64,000 bases of DNA, taken from Photobacterium lutimaris. GTDB lineage: Bacteria; Pseudomonadota; Gammaproteobacteria; Enterobacterales; Vibrionaceae. Below the pieces are notes generated by a model that was not told where the DNA came from, searched no databases, and worked only from the letters and a program-made list of their open reading frames with translations. Within the stretch, counting starts at the first letter, position 1, and the number at the start of each line of letters is the position of its first letter. Location: assembly GCF_003025555.1 (NCBI RefSeq), contig NZ_PYMH01000007.1:124001-188000 (forward strand), written 5' to 3'. Position numbers and translations under genes: made by a program. Shown here one piece after another: positions 56,110 to 64,000 of this stretch.

Positions 56110-56204
56110 AGCCTGTGGTCATTGAATACATACAGTTCTAGTACACACGGATTGATATAGCGCCTGAGCGGGAAGACCGTCGAACAGGCAATCAGGAGAG
56201 AATT

Positions 56205-57413
56205 ATGAGCAAAGTAAATAAAGTGGTATTGGCTTATTCCGGCGGTCTGGACACCTCGGCGATTATTCCTTGGCTAAAGGAAAACTATGACTGCGATGTC
56301 GTCGCGTTCGTGGCCGATGTCGGCCAGGGCGAGGAAGAGCTGGAAGGCATTGAAGAAAAGGCGCTCGCCTCGGGTGCATCGGCCTGCTACATCGCCGATC
56401 TGAAAGAAGAAATGGTCAAGGACTATATCTACCCAAGCTTGAAGACCGGGGCAATTTACGAAGGCAAGTACCTGTTGGGTACCTCAATGGCCCGTCCGAT
56501 TATCGCCAAGGCGCAGGTTGAGTGTGCGTTGGAAGTCGGGGCCGATGCGTTATGCCACGGCTGTACCGGTAAAGGGAATGATCAGGTGCGTTTCGAAAGT
56601 GCTTATGCGGCATTGGCACCACAGCTGGAAGTGATTGCGCCATGGCGTGAGTGGGATCTGCGTAGCCGTGAGGCCCTGCTTGATTACTTGGCAGAGCGTG
56701 ATATTCCGTGCTCGGCTTCGTTGGAAAAGATCTACTCGCGTGATGCCAATGCGTGGCATATCTCCACCGAAGGTGGTGTGCTGGAAGAGACGTGGAATCA
56801 ACCGAACGAACTGTGCTGGGTCTGGACCAAGGATCCTGAAGATGCACCGGAAAAACCTGAGCAGGTTTCTATCTTGGTTGAGAAAGGTGAAATTGTTGCG
56901 GTCGATGGTGAAGCGATGTCGCCATACAACGCCTTGGTTTACCTTAACGAGAAAGGTGCCGAGCACGGTGTTGGCCGTATTGATATCGTCGAGAACCGTC
57001 TGGTTGGGATCAAATCCCGTGGCTGTTACGAAACGCCGGGGGGCACCATCATGAATGAAGCCCTGCGTGCCGTGGAGCAGCTGGTACTGGATAAAGACGC
57101 GTTTGAGTTCCGTGAAAGTGTTGGTCTAAAAGCGTCGCACCTGATCTACGATGGCCGTTGGTTTACCCCGTTGTGCAAGTCTTTGCTGGCTGCGGCAGAA
57201 GAGCTGTCACAAGATGTGAGCGGTGAGGTTGTCGTGAAACTGTATAAAGGCCAAGCTACGGTAGTACAGAAGCGCTCGGTAAACAGCCTGTATTCCGAAG
57301 AGTTCGCAACCTTTGGTGAGGACGAGGTATACGATCATAGCCATGCAGGTGGCTTTATCCGCCTGTACTCGCTGGCAAGCCGTATCCGTGCGCTGAACGA
57401 ACAACAAAAATAA
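56205..57413 (+). CDS. argG: Argininosuccinate synthase
   Basis: ATP-dependent condensation of citrulline and aspartate. The 402 residues are the common bacterial (non-E. coli) length. [13 protein letters not shown] (8-20) is the N-type ATP-pyrophosphatase P-loop, [13 protein letters not shown] near 115 binds citrulline and aspartate. AGGAG precedes the ATG. argF is not present between argB and argG, so ornithine carbamoyltransferase must be encoded elsewhere, as in V. cholerae. Confidence 0.97.
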   Translation: MSKVNKVVLAYSGGLDTSAIIPWLKENYDCDVVAFVADVGQGEEELEGIEEKALASGASACYIADLKEEMVKDYIYPSLKTGAIYEGKYLLGTSMARPIIAKAQVECALEVGADALCHGCTGKGNDQVRFESAYAALAPQLEVIAPWREWDLRSREALLDYLAERDIPCSASLEKIYSRDANAWHISTEGGVLEETWNQPNELCWVWTKDPEDAPEKPEQVSILVEKGEIVAVDGEAMSPYNALVYLNEKGAEHGVGRIDIVENRLVGIKSRGCYETPGGTIMNEALRAVEQLVLDKDAFEFRESVGLKASHLIYDGRWFTPLCKSLLAAAEELSQDVSGEVVVKLYKGQATVVQKRSVNSLYSEEFATFGEDEVYDHSHAGGFIRLYSLASRIRALNEQQK

Positions 57414-57472
57414 TCCAGAACACGACATTAAAAATCACCAGCAAGTCGAGCAAGATACATAGGAGATAGGCC

Positions 57473-59350
57473 ATGGCACTATGGGGCGGACGGTTCAGTC
57501 AGGCGGCTGACACACGGTTTAAGCAGTTCAACGACTCATTGCGTTTTGATTACCGTTTGGCGGAGCAGGACATTGTCGGCTCGATCGCCTGGTCGAAGGC
57601 GCTGCGTCAGGTCAACGTGTTGTCGGATGAAGAGCAACAACGGCTGGAGCTGGCGCTCAATGAGCTGAAGCTGGCAGTAATGGAAGATCCGGAGCAGATT
57701 TTGCGTTCTGATGCCGAGGATATCCATAGTTGGGTTGAGCAACAGCTGATTGGTAAAGTTGGTGATTTGGGTAAAAAGCTCCACACGGGTCGTTCGCGTA
57801 ACGACCAGGTGGCAACGGATCTCAAGTTGTGGTGCCGTCAGCAAGGTCAGCAGTTATTGCTGATGTTGGATCAACTACAGAATCAGCTTGTCACCGTGGC
57901 CCGTGAGCACCAAGCGACGGTATTGCCGGGCTACACTCACTTGCAGCGTGCGCAGCCGGTGACTTTCGCCCATTGGTGTTTGGCCTATGTCGAGATGTTC
58001 GAGCGTGATCATTCGCGCTTATCCGACGCGCTAGAGCGGTTGGATACCTGTCCGTTGGGATCCGGTGCGCTGGCTGGTACGGCCTATCCGATTGACCGTG
58101 AAGTATTGGCCCATAGCCTAGGTTTTCAGCGCGCGACGCGTAACAGTCTCGATTCGGTATCGGACCGTGACCATGTGATGGAGCTGCTATCGACCGCATC
58201 GATTTCGATGCTGCACCTCTCACGGATGGCGGAAGATTTGATCTTCTATAACTCTGGCGAGTCAAACTTTATCGAACTGGCCGATACCGTGACCTCCGGC
58301 TCGTCCTTGATGCCTCAAAAGAAAAACCCGGATGCGCTGGAGCTGATCCGGGGTAAGTGTGGCCGGGTCTACGGCGCGATGACCGGTATGATGATGACGG
58401 TTAAGGCGCTGCCATTGGCCTACAACAAGGACATGCAGGAAGACAAGGAAGGCTTGTTCGATGCGCTGGACAGCTGGTACGAGTGCATGGAAATGGCGGC
58501 ATTGTGCTTTGAAGGCATCAAGGTCAACAAGGAAAGAACGCTGGAAGCGGCCATGCAGGGCTATTCCAATGCGACTGAACTGGCCGATTATCTGGTGGCT
58601 AAAGGGATCCCGTTCCGTGAGGCCCACCATATCGTCGGTGTCGCGGTGGTGGCAGCCATTGCCAAGGGCTGTGCGCTCGAAGAGTTATCACTGGACGAGA
58701 TGAAAGCGTTCTCCGAGGTGATTGATAACGATGTCTATCCGATCCTCACCATTGAATCCTGTCTCGAAAAACGCTGCGCCTTGGGTGGCGTGGCACCGAA
58801 TCAGGTCGATTACGCCATTGGCCAAGTCGAGAAGCGTCTTGAGAAGCGTTACTCACCGGGTGTGAAAGTGCGTGGCGCCCGCCTGACCGATCTCGATGCT
58901 ATCGAGGGAATGGTGGTGTACTGGGCTGGCCTGGGCGAAAACTTACCTCGGATGCGTAATGAATTGGTACGGGATATCGGCTCGTTTGCCGTGGCCGAGC
59001 ACCACGGAACGGTGACCGGCTGTGCATCCCTTTATGTCTATGATTCCGGCTTGGCCGAAATTCGCTCCCTCGGGGTGGAAGCCGGTTGGCAGCATCAGGG
59101 GCAGGGTAAGGCTATTGTTGATCACCTGATTGAAAAAGCCGGCCAGATGGCAATTAAAAAAGTCTTTGTACTGACCCGGGTACCGGAGTTCTTCATGAAG
59201 CAGGGCTTTGTGCCGACATCGAAATCCCTGTTGCCCGAAAAGGTAATGAAAGACTGTGACCGTTGTCCGCGCCAGCATGCCTGTGATGAGGTAGCACTGG
59301 AAGTGCGGATGGATCAAGAGCAGGCTATCCCGACAGTGAATGTGGCATAG
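57473..59350 (+). CDS. argH: Argininosuccinate lyase fused to N-acetylglutamate synthase, ArgH(A)
   Basis: Fusion of the last and first arginine enzymes, 625 residues. Residues 1 to about 458 are the lyase: LWGGRFSQ start, [11 protein letters not shown] near 103 and the fumarase-family signature [12 protein letters not shown] near 278. Residues about 462-625 are a GNAT acetyltransferase, [16 protein letters not shown] ... [19 protein letters not shown] (acetyl-CoA loop) with a Cys-containing tail ([11 protein letters not shown]). Such ArgH(A) fusions are described from Moritella and are found in Vibrionaceae. ATAGGAGATAGG precedes the ATG. Confidence 0.95.
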   Translation: MALWGGRFSQAADTRFKQFNDSLRFDYRLAEQDIVGSIAWSKALRQVNVLSDEEQQRLELALNELKLAVMEDPEQILRSDAEDIHSWVEQQLIGKVGDLGKKLHTGRSRNDQVATDLKLWCRQQGQQLLLMLDQLQNQLVTVAREHQATVLPGYTHLQRAQPVTFAHWCLAYVEMFERDHSRLSDALERLDTCPLGSGALAGTAYPIDREVLAHSLGFQRATRNSLDSVSDRDHVMELLSTASISMLHLSRMAEDLIFYNSGESNFIELADTVTSGSSLMPQKKNPDALELIRGKCGRVYGAMTGMMMTVKALPLAYNKDMQEDKEGLFDALDSWYECMEMAALCFEGIKVNKERTLEAAMQGYSNATELADYLVAKGIPFREAHHIVGVAVVAAIAKGCALEELSLDEMKAFSEVIDNDVYPILTIESCLEKRCALGGVAPNQVDYAIGQVEKRLEKRYSPGVKVRGARLTDLDAIEGMVVYWAGLGENLPRMRNELVRDIGSFAVAEHHGTVTGCASLYVYDSGLAEIRSLGVEAGWQHQGQGKAIVDHLIEKAGQMAIKKVFVLTRVPEFFMKQGFVPTSKSLLPEKVMKDCDRCPRQHACDEVALEVRMDQEQAIPTVNVA

Positions 59351-59395
59351 GTTGCTTCAGGGCTGAGCCCAACAATGAATTCTCTTAATCTATTT

Positions 59396-59422
59396 GCCCG
59401 GCTTGAAGCCGGGCTTTTTTTT
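59396..59422 (+). terminator. Terminator after argHA
   Basis: GCCCGGC pairs with GCCGGGC around TTGAA, followed by a run of eight T. Confidence 0.92.
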
Positions 59423-59486
59423 ATGGCCTTTTTCGTATGGGCGCTCGGGGATTGCTTGCTTAGGGGCCGCTATTTGGGATCTGCTT

Positions 59487-59729
59487 TTAGGAATTGGTTG
59501 TCTGGGAGCGGAGCTGCAAGGCTCGAAGGCCATGAGCGAGCAGCAGTAATGTCATGCTGCTGGCGACGACCAAGGCTGTGATCGCATCGAGGGTTGTTGG
59601 CTGATGGCGGTAGAAAATGGCCCACACTATCCAGCTCAGCGGGCTCAATACTGAGAGCTGGTGGATACAGCGCTGGCAGCGGCCTAGCTTTTGCCAGAAC
59701 ACAGAGCGAGTGCAAGCTTGGCATCTCAT
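59487..59729 (-). CDS. DUF3624 domain-containing small membrane protein
   Basis: An 80-residue protein with two CxxC pairs at the N-terminus (C3/C6 in MRCQAC, C18/C21 in GRCQRC), likely a zinc ribbon or redox site, then two hydrophobic segments (about 25-40 and 48-66). This is the DUF3624 pattern found in Vibrionaceae; the function is unknown. ATG 59729 is preferred because GGGGG lies 9 bases upstream. It sits between the argHA and lpd-like genes, converging on the former. Confidence 0.72.
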   Translation of the reverse strand: MRCQACTRSVFWQKLGRCQRCIHQLSVLSPLSWIVWAIFYRHQPTTLDAITALVVASSMTLLLLAHGLRALQLRSQTTNS

Positions 59730-59795
59730 ATGGTTATTCCCCCTTTTTGATCCGAACACAGTTTATCTCTGTAACGCGTTGGCGGAAACAAAAAA

Positions 59796-59814
59796 AGCCC
59801 TCACAAGGAGGGCT
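59796..59814 (-). terminator. Terminator after the lpd-like gene
   Basis: AGCCCTC (59796-59802) pairs with GAGGGCT (59808-59814), followed on the minus strand by six T. Confidence 0.87.
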
Positions 59815-59845
59815 GGTGCAAGGAGAGTGCTCATATCAATAGGAC

Positions 59846-61297
59846 TTAGCAACCCGGTCCGCAGTCAAGGCAGTGCTTGACCATTTCAGGGCCTAGGTGC
59901 AACTTGGCATTCAGATCACGCAGGGCGGTACGGACACCTTCTTCGATTACCGGGTGGTAGAATGGCATATCGAGCATGTCGGCAATGGTCATTTTGTTCT
60001 GGTGCGCCCAGGCCAGCAGGTGAGCCAGGTGTTCGGCATTCGGGCCCATCATCTCTGCGCCCAGGAAGCGACCGGTACCTTGTTCACCGTAAACGTGCAG
60101 CATCCCTTTGTTGCGCAGCATGACACGGGAGCGACCTTGGTTTTCGAACGAGACGACACCGGTTTCGAAACAGCCACACTGGCCCAGCCGGGTCGTGATG
60201 TCTTTGTAAGTTTCACCCACCATGGCAATTTGCGGATCAGAGAACACGGCTGAGATCTTTGAGCGACGATGGCCGGCACGGATATCAGGGAAGCGTCCGG
60301 CATTGTCACCGGCAATACGGCCCTGATCGGCAGCCTCATGCAGCAAAGGAAGCTGGTTACTGGCATCACCGGCAACGAAAATCGACTCGACAGACGTTTG
60401 CATGGTGTAGTAATCGGCGGTCGGTACCCCGCGAGCATCAAGCGCCATTGTGGTATTATCGATGCCTAGCTTATCGACATTCGGGCGGCGGCCAGTGGCG
60501 GCCAGCACATAGTCGACATTGATCACCTGTAGGGCACCAGCCTTGTCGAGGTACTGGATCTCAACCTCGTCACCGATACGTTTCATGCTTTCGACACGTA
60601 CGTCAGCATCAAGGTAAAATTCTTCGTTGAAGGCTTTATCAGCGTAGGCCATGACTGCCGGATCGGTCAGAGGGCCGACTTGACCACCAAGGCCGAACAT
60701 CACCACTTCCACACCGAGGCGCTTGAGTGACTGGCCAAGTTCAAGGCCAATAACGCCCGGGCCGAATACTGCAACCGCTTTTGGCAAATCAACCCAATCG
60801 AATACGTCATCATTGATGATCAGGCGATCCCCCAGCTCGTTCCATATTGCCGGGTAGGCAGGGCGAGAGCCGGTCGCGATCACAATGCGCTTGGCGTGAA
60901 CGGTTGTATGATTGTCAACAACCAGCGTGTTGTTATCGATGAATTTGGCATAGCCGGCAATTTTGTCCTCGGCTGGAATGTCCTCAACACCTTCCAGTAC
61001 AAAGCCAACGAAACGGTCACGCTCGCGCTTCACGCGGTCCATGACTTCACGGCCGTTAATCACGATGTCACCTTGTGGGTGAACACCGAAGGCCGGGGCT
61101 TTTTCGATCTGGTGAACGCTTTCTGCCGCTGCAATCAGCAATTTTGATGGCATACAGCCTACGCGGGCACAGGTGGTGCCGTATGGGCCGCCTTCGATCA
61201 TCACTACGCTGTCGGTATGGGCTTTGGCTGCACGGTACGAGCCAAGGCCAGCGGTACCACCGCCGATCACAGCAACATCAACATTCAGGGTTTTCAT
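59846..61297 (-). CDS. Dihydrolipoamide-dehydrogenase-like flavoprotein disulfide reductase
   Basis: Class I pyridine nucleotide-disulfide oxidoreductase of 482 residues: FAD motif VDVAVIGGGTAGLGSYRAA (6-24), redox pair in CARVGCMPSK near 43-48, NAD(P) motif VFGPGVIGLELGQSL near 175, second FAD motif IFVAGDAS near 308, and HPVIEEG near 443 for the His-Glu pair. It lacks a neighbouring 2-oxoacid dehydrogenase operon and has an extra terminal CLDCGPGC, so it may not be the complex E3. It lies next to the Prx-Grx hybrid and oxyR, which suggests a redox-defence role (inference). Confidence 0.82.
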   Translation of the reverse strand: MKTLNVDVAVIGGGTAGLGSYRAAKAHTDSVVMIEGGPYGTTCARVGCMPSKLLIAAAESVHQIEKAPAFGVHPQGDIVINGREVMDRVKRERDRFVGFVLEGVEDIPAEDKIAGYAKFIDNNTLVVDNHTTVHAKRIVIATGSRPAYPAIWNELGDRLIINDDVFDWVDLPKAVAVFGPGVIGLELGQSLKRLGVEVVMFGLGGQVGPLTDPAVMAYADKAFNEEFYLDADVRVESMKRIGDEVEIQYLDKAGALQVINVDYVLAATGRRPNVDKLGIDNTTMALDARGVPTADYYTMQTSVESIFVAGDASNQLPLLHEAADQGRIAGDNAGRFPDIRAGHRRSKISAVFSDPQIAMVGETYKDITTRLGQCGCFETGVVSFENQGRSRVMLRNKGMLHVYGEQGTGRFLGAEMMGPNAEHLAHLLAWAHQNKMTIADMLDMPFYHPVIEEGVRTALRDLNAKLHLGPEMVKHCLDCGPGC

Positions 61298-61395
61298 AGG
61301 GTCTCTCCAATCAAGCTTTGCCAGCCCGTTCTTGCAATATAGTGTTTGCCGGTTTGGGCCCGTCATGCGGGCCCTTTGTCGTTATAGGTAGGGGG

Positions 61396-62124
61396 TTAGC
61401 CTAGGTATGTTTCTAGCTCTTCGCTGCCACCGATGTGCTTACCACCGATGAAGACTTGAGGCACTGTGCTGCGGCCAGAAATCGCACGTAGGCTAACCGT
61501 CGTTGCATCTTTGCCTAGGACAACTTCTTCGTAGTTCAAGCCCTTGTCGATCAAGTTCTGCTTTGCCTTGGCACAGAATGGACAGCCTGGCTTGCTGAAG
61601 ACAGTGATGGACTCTTGCAGTTTGTGCTCAGGTGCGATGTAACCCAGCATAGTGTCTGCATCAGACACCTTGAACGGGTCGCCCGGTTCATCGTTTTCGA
61701 TGAACATTTTTTCTACCATACCGTTCTTCACCAGCATGCTGTAACGCCATGAGCGAGCACCGAAGCCAAGGTCATCTTTACCCACCAGCATGCCCATACC
61801 TTTCGAGAATTCACCGTTACCGTCTGGGATAAAGGTAATGTTTTCTGCTTCCTGGTCATCTTTCCAGGCGTTCATGACGAAAGTGTCGTTAACAGACACA
61901 CACAGGATGTCGTCAACACCGTTCTCTGCAAAGACCGAAGCCAGTTCGTTGTAGCGAGGTAGGTGGCTAGAAGAACAGGTCGGTGTGAATGCGCCCGGCA
62001 AGCTGAACACAATGACGGTCTTGTCTGCAAATAGCTCTTGAGTGGTTACGTCAACCCACTGGTCACCTTGGCGGGTGTGGAAAGTAACCTGAGGAATTGC
62101 TTGGCCTTCTTTTGATTCAAACAT
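61396..62124 (-). CDS. Hybrid peroxiredoxin-glutaredoxin (Prx5-Grx)
   Basis: Glutathione-dependent peroxidase of 242 residues. The N-terminal Prx5 domain (about 1-160) has the peroxidatic Cys50 in [13 protein letters not shown]; the C-terminal glutaredoxin (about 172-242) has the redox pair C181-P-F-C184 and the [14 protein letters not shown] glutathione-binding loop. Fusion allows internal reduction by glutathione, as shown for the Haemophilus homologue. AAGGAAA precedes the ATG. Divergent from oxyR with an OxyR site between; same strand as the lpd-like gene. Confidence 0.95.
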   Translation of the reverse strand: MFESKEGQAIPQVTFHTRQGDQWVDVTTQELFADKTVIVFSLPGAFTPTCSSSHLPRYNELASVFAENGVDDILCVSVNDTFVMNAWKDDQEAENITFIPDGNGEFSKGMGMLVGKDDLGFGARSWRYSMLVKNGMVEKMFIENDEPGDPFKVSDADTMLGYIAPEHKLQESITVFSKPGCPFCAKAKQNLIDKGLNYEEVVLGKDATTVSLRAISGRSTVPQVFIGGKHIGGSEELETYLG

Positions 62125-62229
62125 AATTTTTCCTTAAGATTTAAGTAAGTTGTCTAGTGCAACTGGAGCGTCATCATTATTGCTCCTTGTTGATGTGATG
62201 ATTATGCAATTTTGACATTGATAGCTCTA

Positions 62230-62266
62230 ATCGTTTGATGCTATGGTTTTGATAGTTATTTTCTAT
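62230..62266. promoter_or_regulatory. OxyR operator between prx-grx and oxyR
   Basis: Tetramers ATCG (62230), CTAT (62241), ATAG (62252) and CTAT (62263) sit exactly 11 bases apart, the spacing of the OxyR consensus ATAG-N7-CTAT-N7-ATAG-N7-CTAT; three are exact and one has a single mismatch. It ends 14 bases before the oxyR start. Confidence 0.88.
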
Positions 62267-62280
62267 CAATTTGGTGAGTG

Positions 62281-63180
62281 ATGAATATCCGGGACCTCGA
62301 GTATTTGGTGGCGCTATCTGAGCACAAGCATTTCCGCAAGGCGGCAGAAGCCTGCTTTGTCAGCCAGCCGACCCTGAGCGGGCAGATCCGTAAACTGGAA
62401 GAAGAGCTGGGTGTGGCACTGCTGGAGCGGACCAGCCGTAAAGTGTTGTTCACCGATGCCGGACTGACACTGGTAGCCCAGGCACAAAAAGTGCTGCTGG
62501 AGGTCAAGGTACTGACCGAGCTTGCCAGCGAGCAAGGGGGAAGTATGTCCGGGCCGCTGCATATCGGATTCATTCCGACGGTTGGACCTTACTTGTTGCC
62601 ACATATTATCCCCCAGATAAAGGCGAACTTTCCCGAGCTGGAGCTGTTTCTCCATGAGGCGCAAACCCACCAATTGGTGCAGCAATTGGAAGATGGAAAG
62701 CTTGACTGCATTATTCTGGCGGCGGTGAAAGAGAGTGAGCCGTTTATTGAGCTGCCGCTGTACCATGAGCCGATGGTGCTGGCGGTGCCGGAAGATCACC
62801 CTTGGGCAGATCGCCAATCGCTGCCAATGGCTGAATTGCATGGCCACACACTGTTAATGCTGGGCGATGGCCATTGCTTGCGTGATCAGGCGATGGGGTT
62901 CTGTTTTGCGGCAGGGGCGCAGGAAGATGGCAGTTTCAAGGCCACTAGCCTGGAAACGTTGCGTAATATGGTGGCCGCCGGGAGCGGGATTACGCTGATG
63001 CCGAAACTGGCGACGCCGAAGGATCAGCGCCGGGATGGGGTCTGTTATATCTCGGCTGAAGACCCCGCACCAAGCCGGTTGATCACCCTGGCCTATCGAC
63101 CTGGCTCACCGCTCAAGGGGCGCTACGAGAAGCTGGCTGAATTGATCCAGTGCCACCTTGAAGGGCAGTTGCCAGCTTGA
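62281..63180 (+). CDS. oxyR: Hydrogen peroxide-sensing LysR-type regulator OxyR
   Basis: Activates peroxide defence genes when oxidised. The 299 residues begin MNIRDLEYLVALSEHKHFRK, the LysR helix-turn-helix, and the sensing loop GDGHCLRDQAMGFCF has Cys199 and Cys208, numbered as in E. coli if ATG 62281 is used. A GTG at 62278 is one codon earlier. Divergent from the Prx-Grx gene; in E. coli oxyR likewise follows argH. Confidence 0.98.
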   Translation: MNIRDLEYLVALSEHKHFRKAAEACFVSQPTLSGQIRKLEEELGVALLERTSRKVLFTDAGLTLVAQAQKVLLEVKVLTELASEQGGSMSGPLHIGFIPTVGPYLLPHIIPQIKANFPELELFLHEAQTHQLVQQLEDGKLDCIILAAVKESEPFIELPLYHEPMVLAVPEDHPWADRQSLPMAELHGHTLLMLGDGHCLRDQAMGFCFAAGAQEDGSFKATSLETLRNMVAAGSGITLMPKLATPKDQRRDGVCYISAEDPAPSRLITLAYRPGSPLKGRYEKLAELIQCHLEGQLPA

Positions 63181-63192
63181 TCTTGAACCATA

Positions 63193-63220
63193 AAAAAAGA
63201 GCGCCGAGGCGCTCTTTTTT
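63193..63220. terminator. Bidirectional terminator between oxyR and mrcA
   Basis: A 13-bp perfect inverted repeat (63193-63205, 63208-63220), core GAGCGCC/GGCGCTC with A6 and T6 tails, between converging genes. Confidence 0.92.
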
Positions 63221-63248
63221 ATTAGGACTTAGCGTTGACTTACGATGG

Positions 63249-64000
63249 TTAGAATAGCTCGTCAGAGCTATCGGATTCGAAAATCCCTTCAGACGCCGAT
63301 TCACTCACAGACTCAGTCGGTTCGGTGCCTTCTTCGAAGTACTCGAACATCGACGTGTAATCGTTCTGGTTGCTGAGCTTACCGCTATCGCGGTCGATGC
63401 GAACCTGAATAATATCTTCCGGCAGTTGCTTGCGCTGGACCGGAACACCGTCCAAGGCATTCTTCATAAACTCAATCCAGGCCGGTTGGGCCGTTTTGGC
63501 ACCGGCTTCAGCACCGGAGATCTGGTTCTTGTCCTGATTATTGTTCCATGATGTGCGGCCAAGGTTACGGCTGTGGTCATCGAAGCCAACCCATGCCGTT
63601 GCGACGATGCCCGGTCCGAAACCTGAGTACCAGGCATCTTTCGAGTCATTGGTGGTGCCGGTCTTGCCACCGATATCTCGGCGCTTGAGGACCTGGCCAC
63701 GCCAGCCAGTACCGTTCCAACCTGTACCGTGGCGCCAGTCACCGCCGCCCCAGATGTTACTCTCGAGCATTTCACGTACCAAGAAGGCATTCTGCTCGGA
63801 GATCACCTGCTGGGCAAATTGAGGTTGTACCTGCGGCTCATCACCCAGTACCTCTTCGCTGATAGCAATGTCGTTGAGGATCGAATTAGCGTTACCCGAT
63901 TGTCCTGACAGTCCTTGCTCCTGCTGGCACTCGGTGCTGCAGACGACACTTGGGCTGGCTTGGAAAACTACGTTGCCGTATGGGTCTTCAACACGCTCAA
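63249..64000 (-). CDS. mrcA: Penicillin-binding protein 1A, C-terminal part (5' end outside window)
   Basis: Bifunctional peptidoglycan glycosyltransferase/transpeptidase of the inner membrane. About 250 C-terminal residues are visible and the frame is open to the right edge. The KTGTT box in GGKTGTTNDSKDAWYSGFGP completes the transpeptidase site, and the tail is an acidic, Ser/Glu-rich stretch. An insert with C-S-T-E-C near the edge belongs to the PBP1A-specific region. In V. cholerae mrcA is also next to oxyR; PBP1A rather than 1B is inferred from this and from the tail. Confidence 0.92.
   Translation of the reverse strand, partial: ERVEDPYGNVVFQASPSVVCSTECQQEQGLSGQSGNANSILNDIAISEEVLGDEPQVQPQFAQQVISEQNAFLVREMLESNIWGGGDWRHGTGWNGTGWRGQVLKRRDIGGKTGTTNDSKDAWYSGFGPGIVATAWVGFDDHSRNLGRTSWNNNQDKNQISGAEAGAKTAQPAWIEFMKNALDGVPVQRKQLPEDIIQVRIDRDSGKLSNQNDYTSMFEYFEEGTEPTESVSESASEGIFESDSSDELF

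Overview
The window is a gene-dense chromosomal segment from a gammaproteobacterium of the family Vibrionaceae. The best evidence is a close aphA (quorum-sensing regulator) beside ppc, an argH fused to an N-acetylglutamate synthase domain, the order maeB-metJ-metBL-metF, a peroxiredoxin-glutaredoxin hybrid divergent from oxyR, and Vibrio-type small families (DUF3135, DUF3624). Long stretches keep the Escherichia coli order (gpmI-envC-yibQ / yibN-secB-gpsA-cysE-trmL; cpxRA-cpxP-pfkA; fpr-glpXKF-zapB-rraA-menA-hslUV-ftsN-cytR-priA-rpmE-metJBLF; ppc-arg-oxyR). I lean to Photobacterium or a near relative (Grimontia, Enterovibrio), but sequence reading alone does not fix the genus. No rRNA, tRNA, insertion sequence, prophage or CRISPR array was seen.

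Layout. 1-1261: end of an unidentified gene and mutM. 1439-13488: envelope polysaccharide region, with a UDP-sugar epimerase, coaD, the Kdo/heptose inner-core genes opsX, kdkA and waaA, two glycosyltransferases, then a leftward operon hldD-lpxM-waaL-glycosyltransferase-hydrolase. The last three genes are visibly A+T-rich and look like the exchangeable part. 13600-21879: a TetR regulator, yibQ, envC, gpmI, a rhodanese, secB, gpsA, cysE, trmL. 22002-27195: the Cpx envelope-stress system with a canonical CpxR box before cpxP, then pfkA and tpiA. 27635-33761: a small isomerase, DUF3135, a putative Fe-S regulator with fpr, and glpX, glpK, glpF. 34420-42598: zapB, rraA, menA, hslUV, ftsN, cytR, priA. 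42832-50003: rpmE, malic enzyme and the methionine regulon with clear MetJ boxes. 50075-53683: aphA and ppc. 54011-59350: arginine genes argCBG and argHA. 59487-64000: a DUF3624 protein, a dihydrolipoamide-dehydrogenase-like enzyme, the Prx-Grx hybrid, oxyR with an OxyR operator, and the C-terminal part of mrcA.

Most genes are conserved housekeeping genes; the novelty lies in the intergenic DNA. The strongest candidate is the 5' leader of the arginine operon. A promoter with a TTGACA -35 box is overlaid by tandem ARG-box-like sequences. It is followed by a 15-codon open frame ending in three arginine codons (CGA CGA CGC) and the stop. A perfect 9-bp inverted repeat links the start of that frame to the bases just after its stop, and further competing stems follow. 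This looks like an arginine-sensing leader peptide or attenuator, in a locus that has lost the usual argE. Other signals are an orphan minus-strand terminator between glpF and zapB (possible small RNA), a 20-bp perfect inverted repeat in the gpmI leader, three consecutive stem-loops before pfkA, and a repeated operator-like motif before glpF (two copies 32 bp apart) and glpX.
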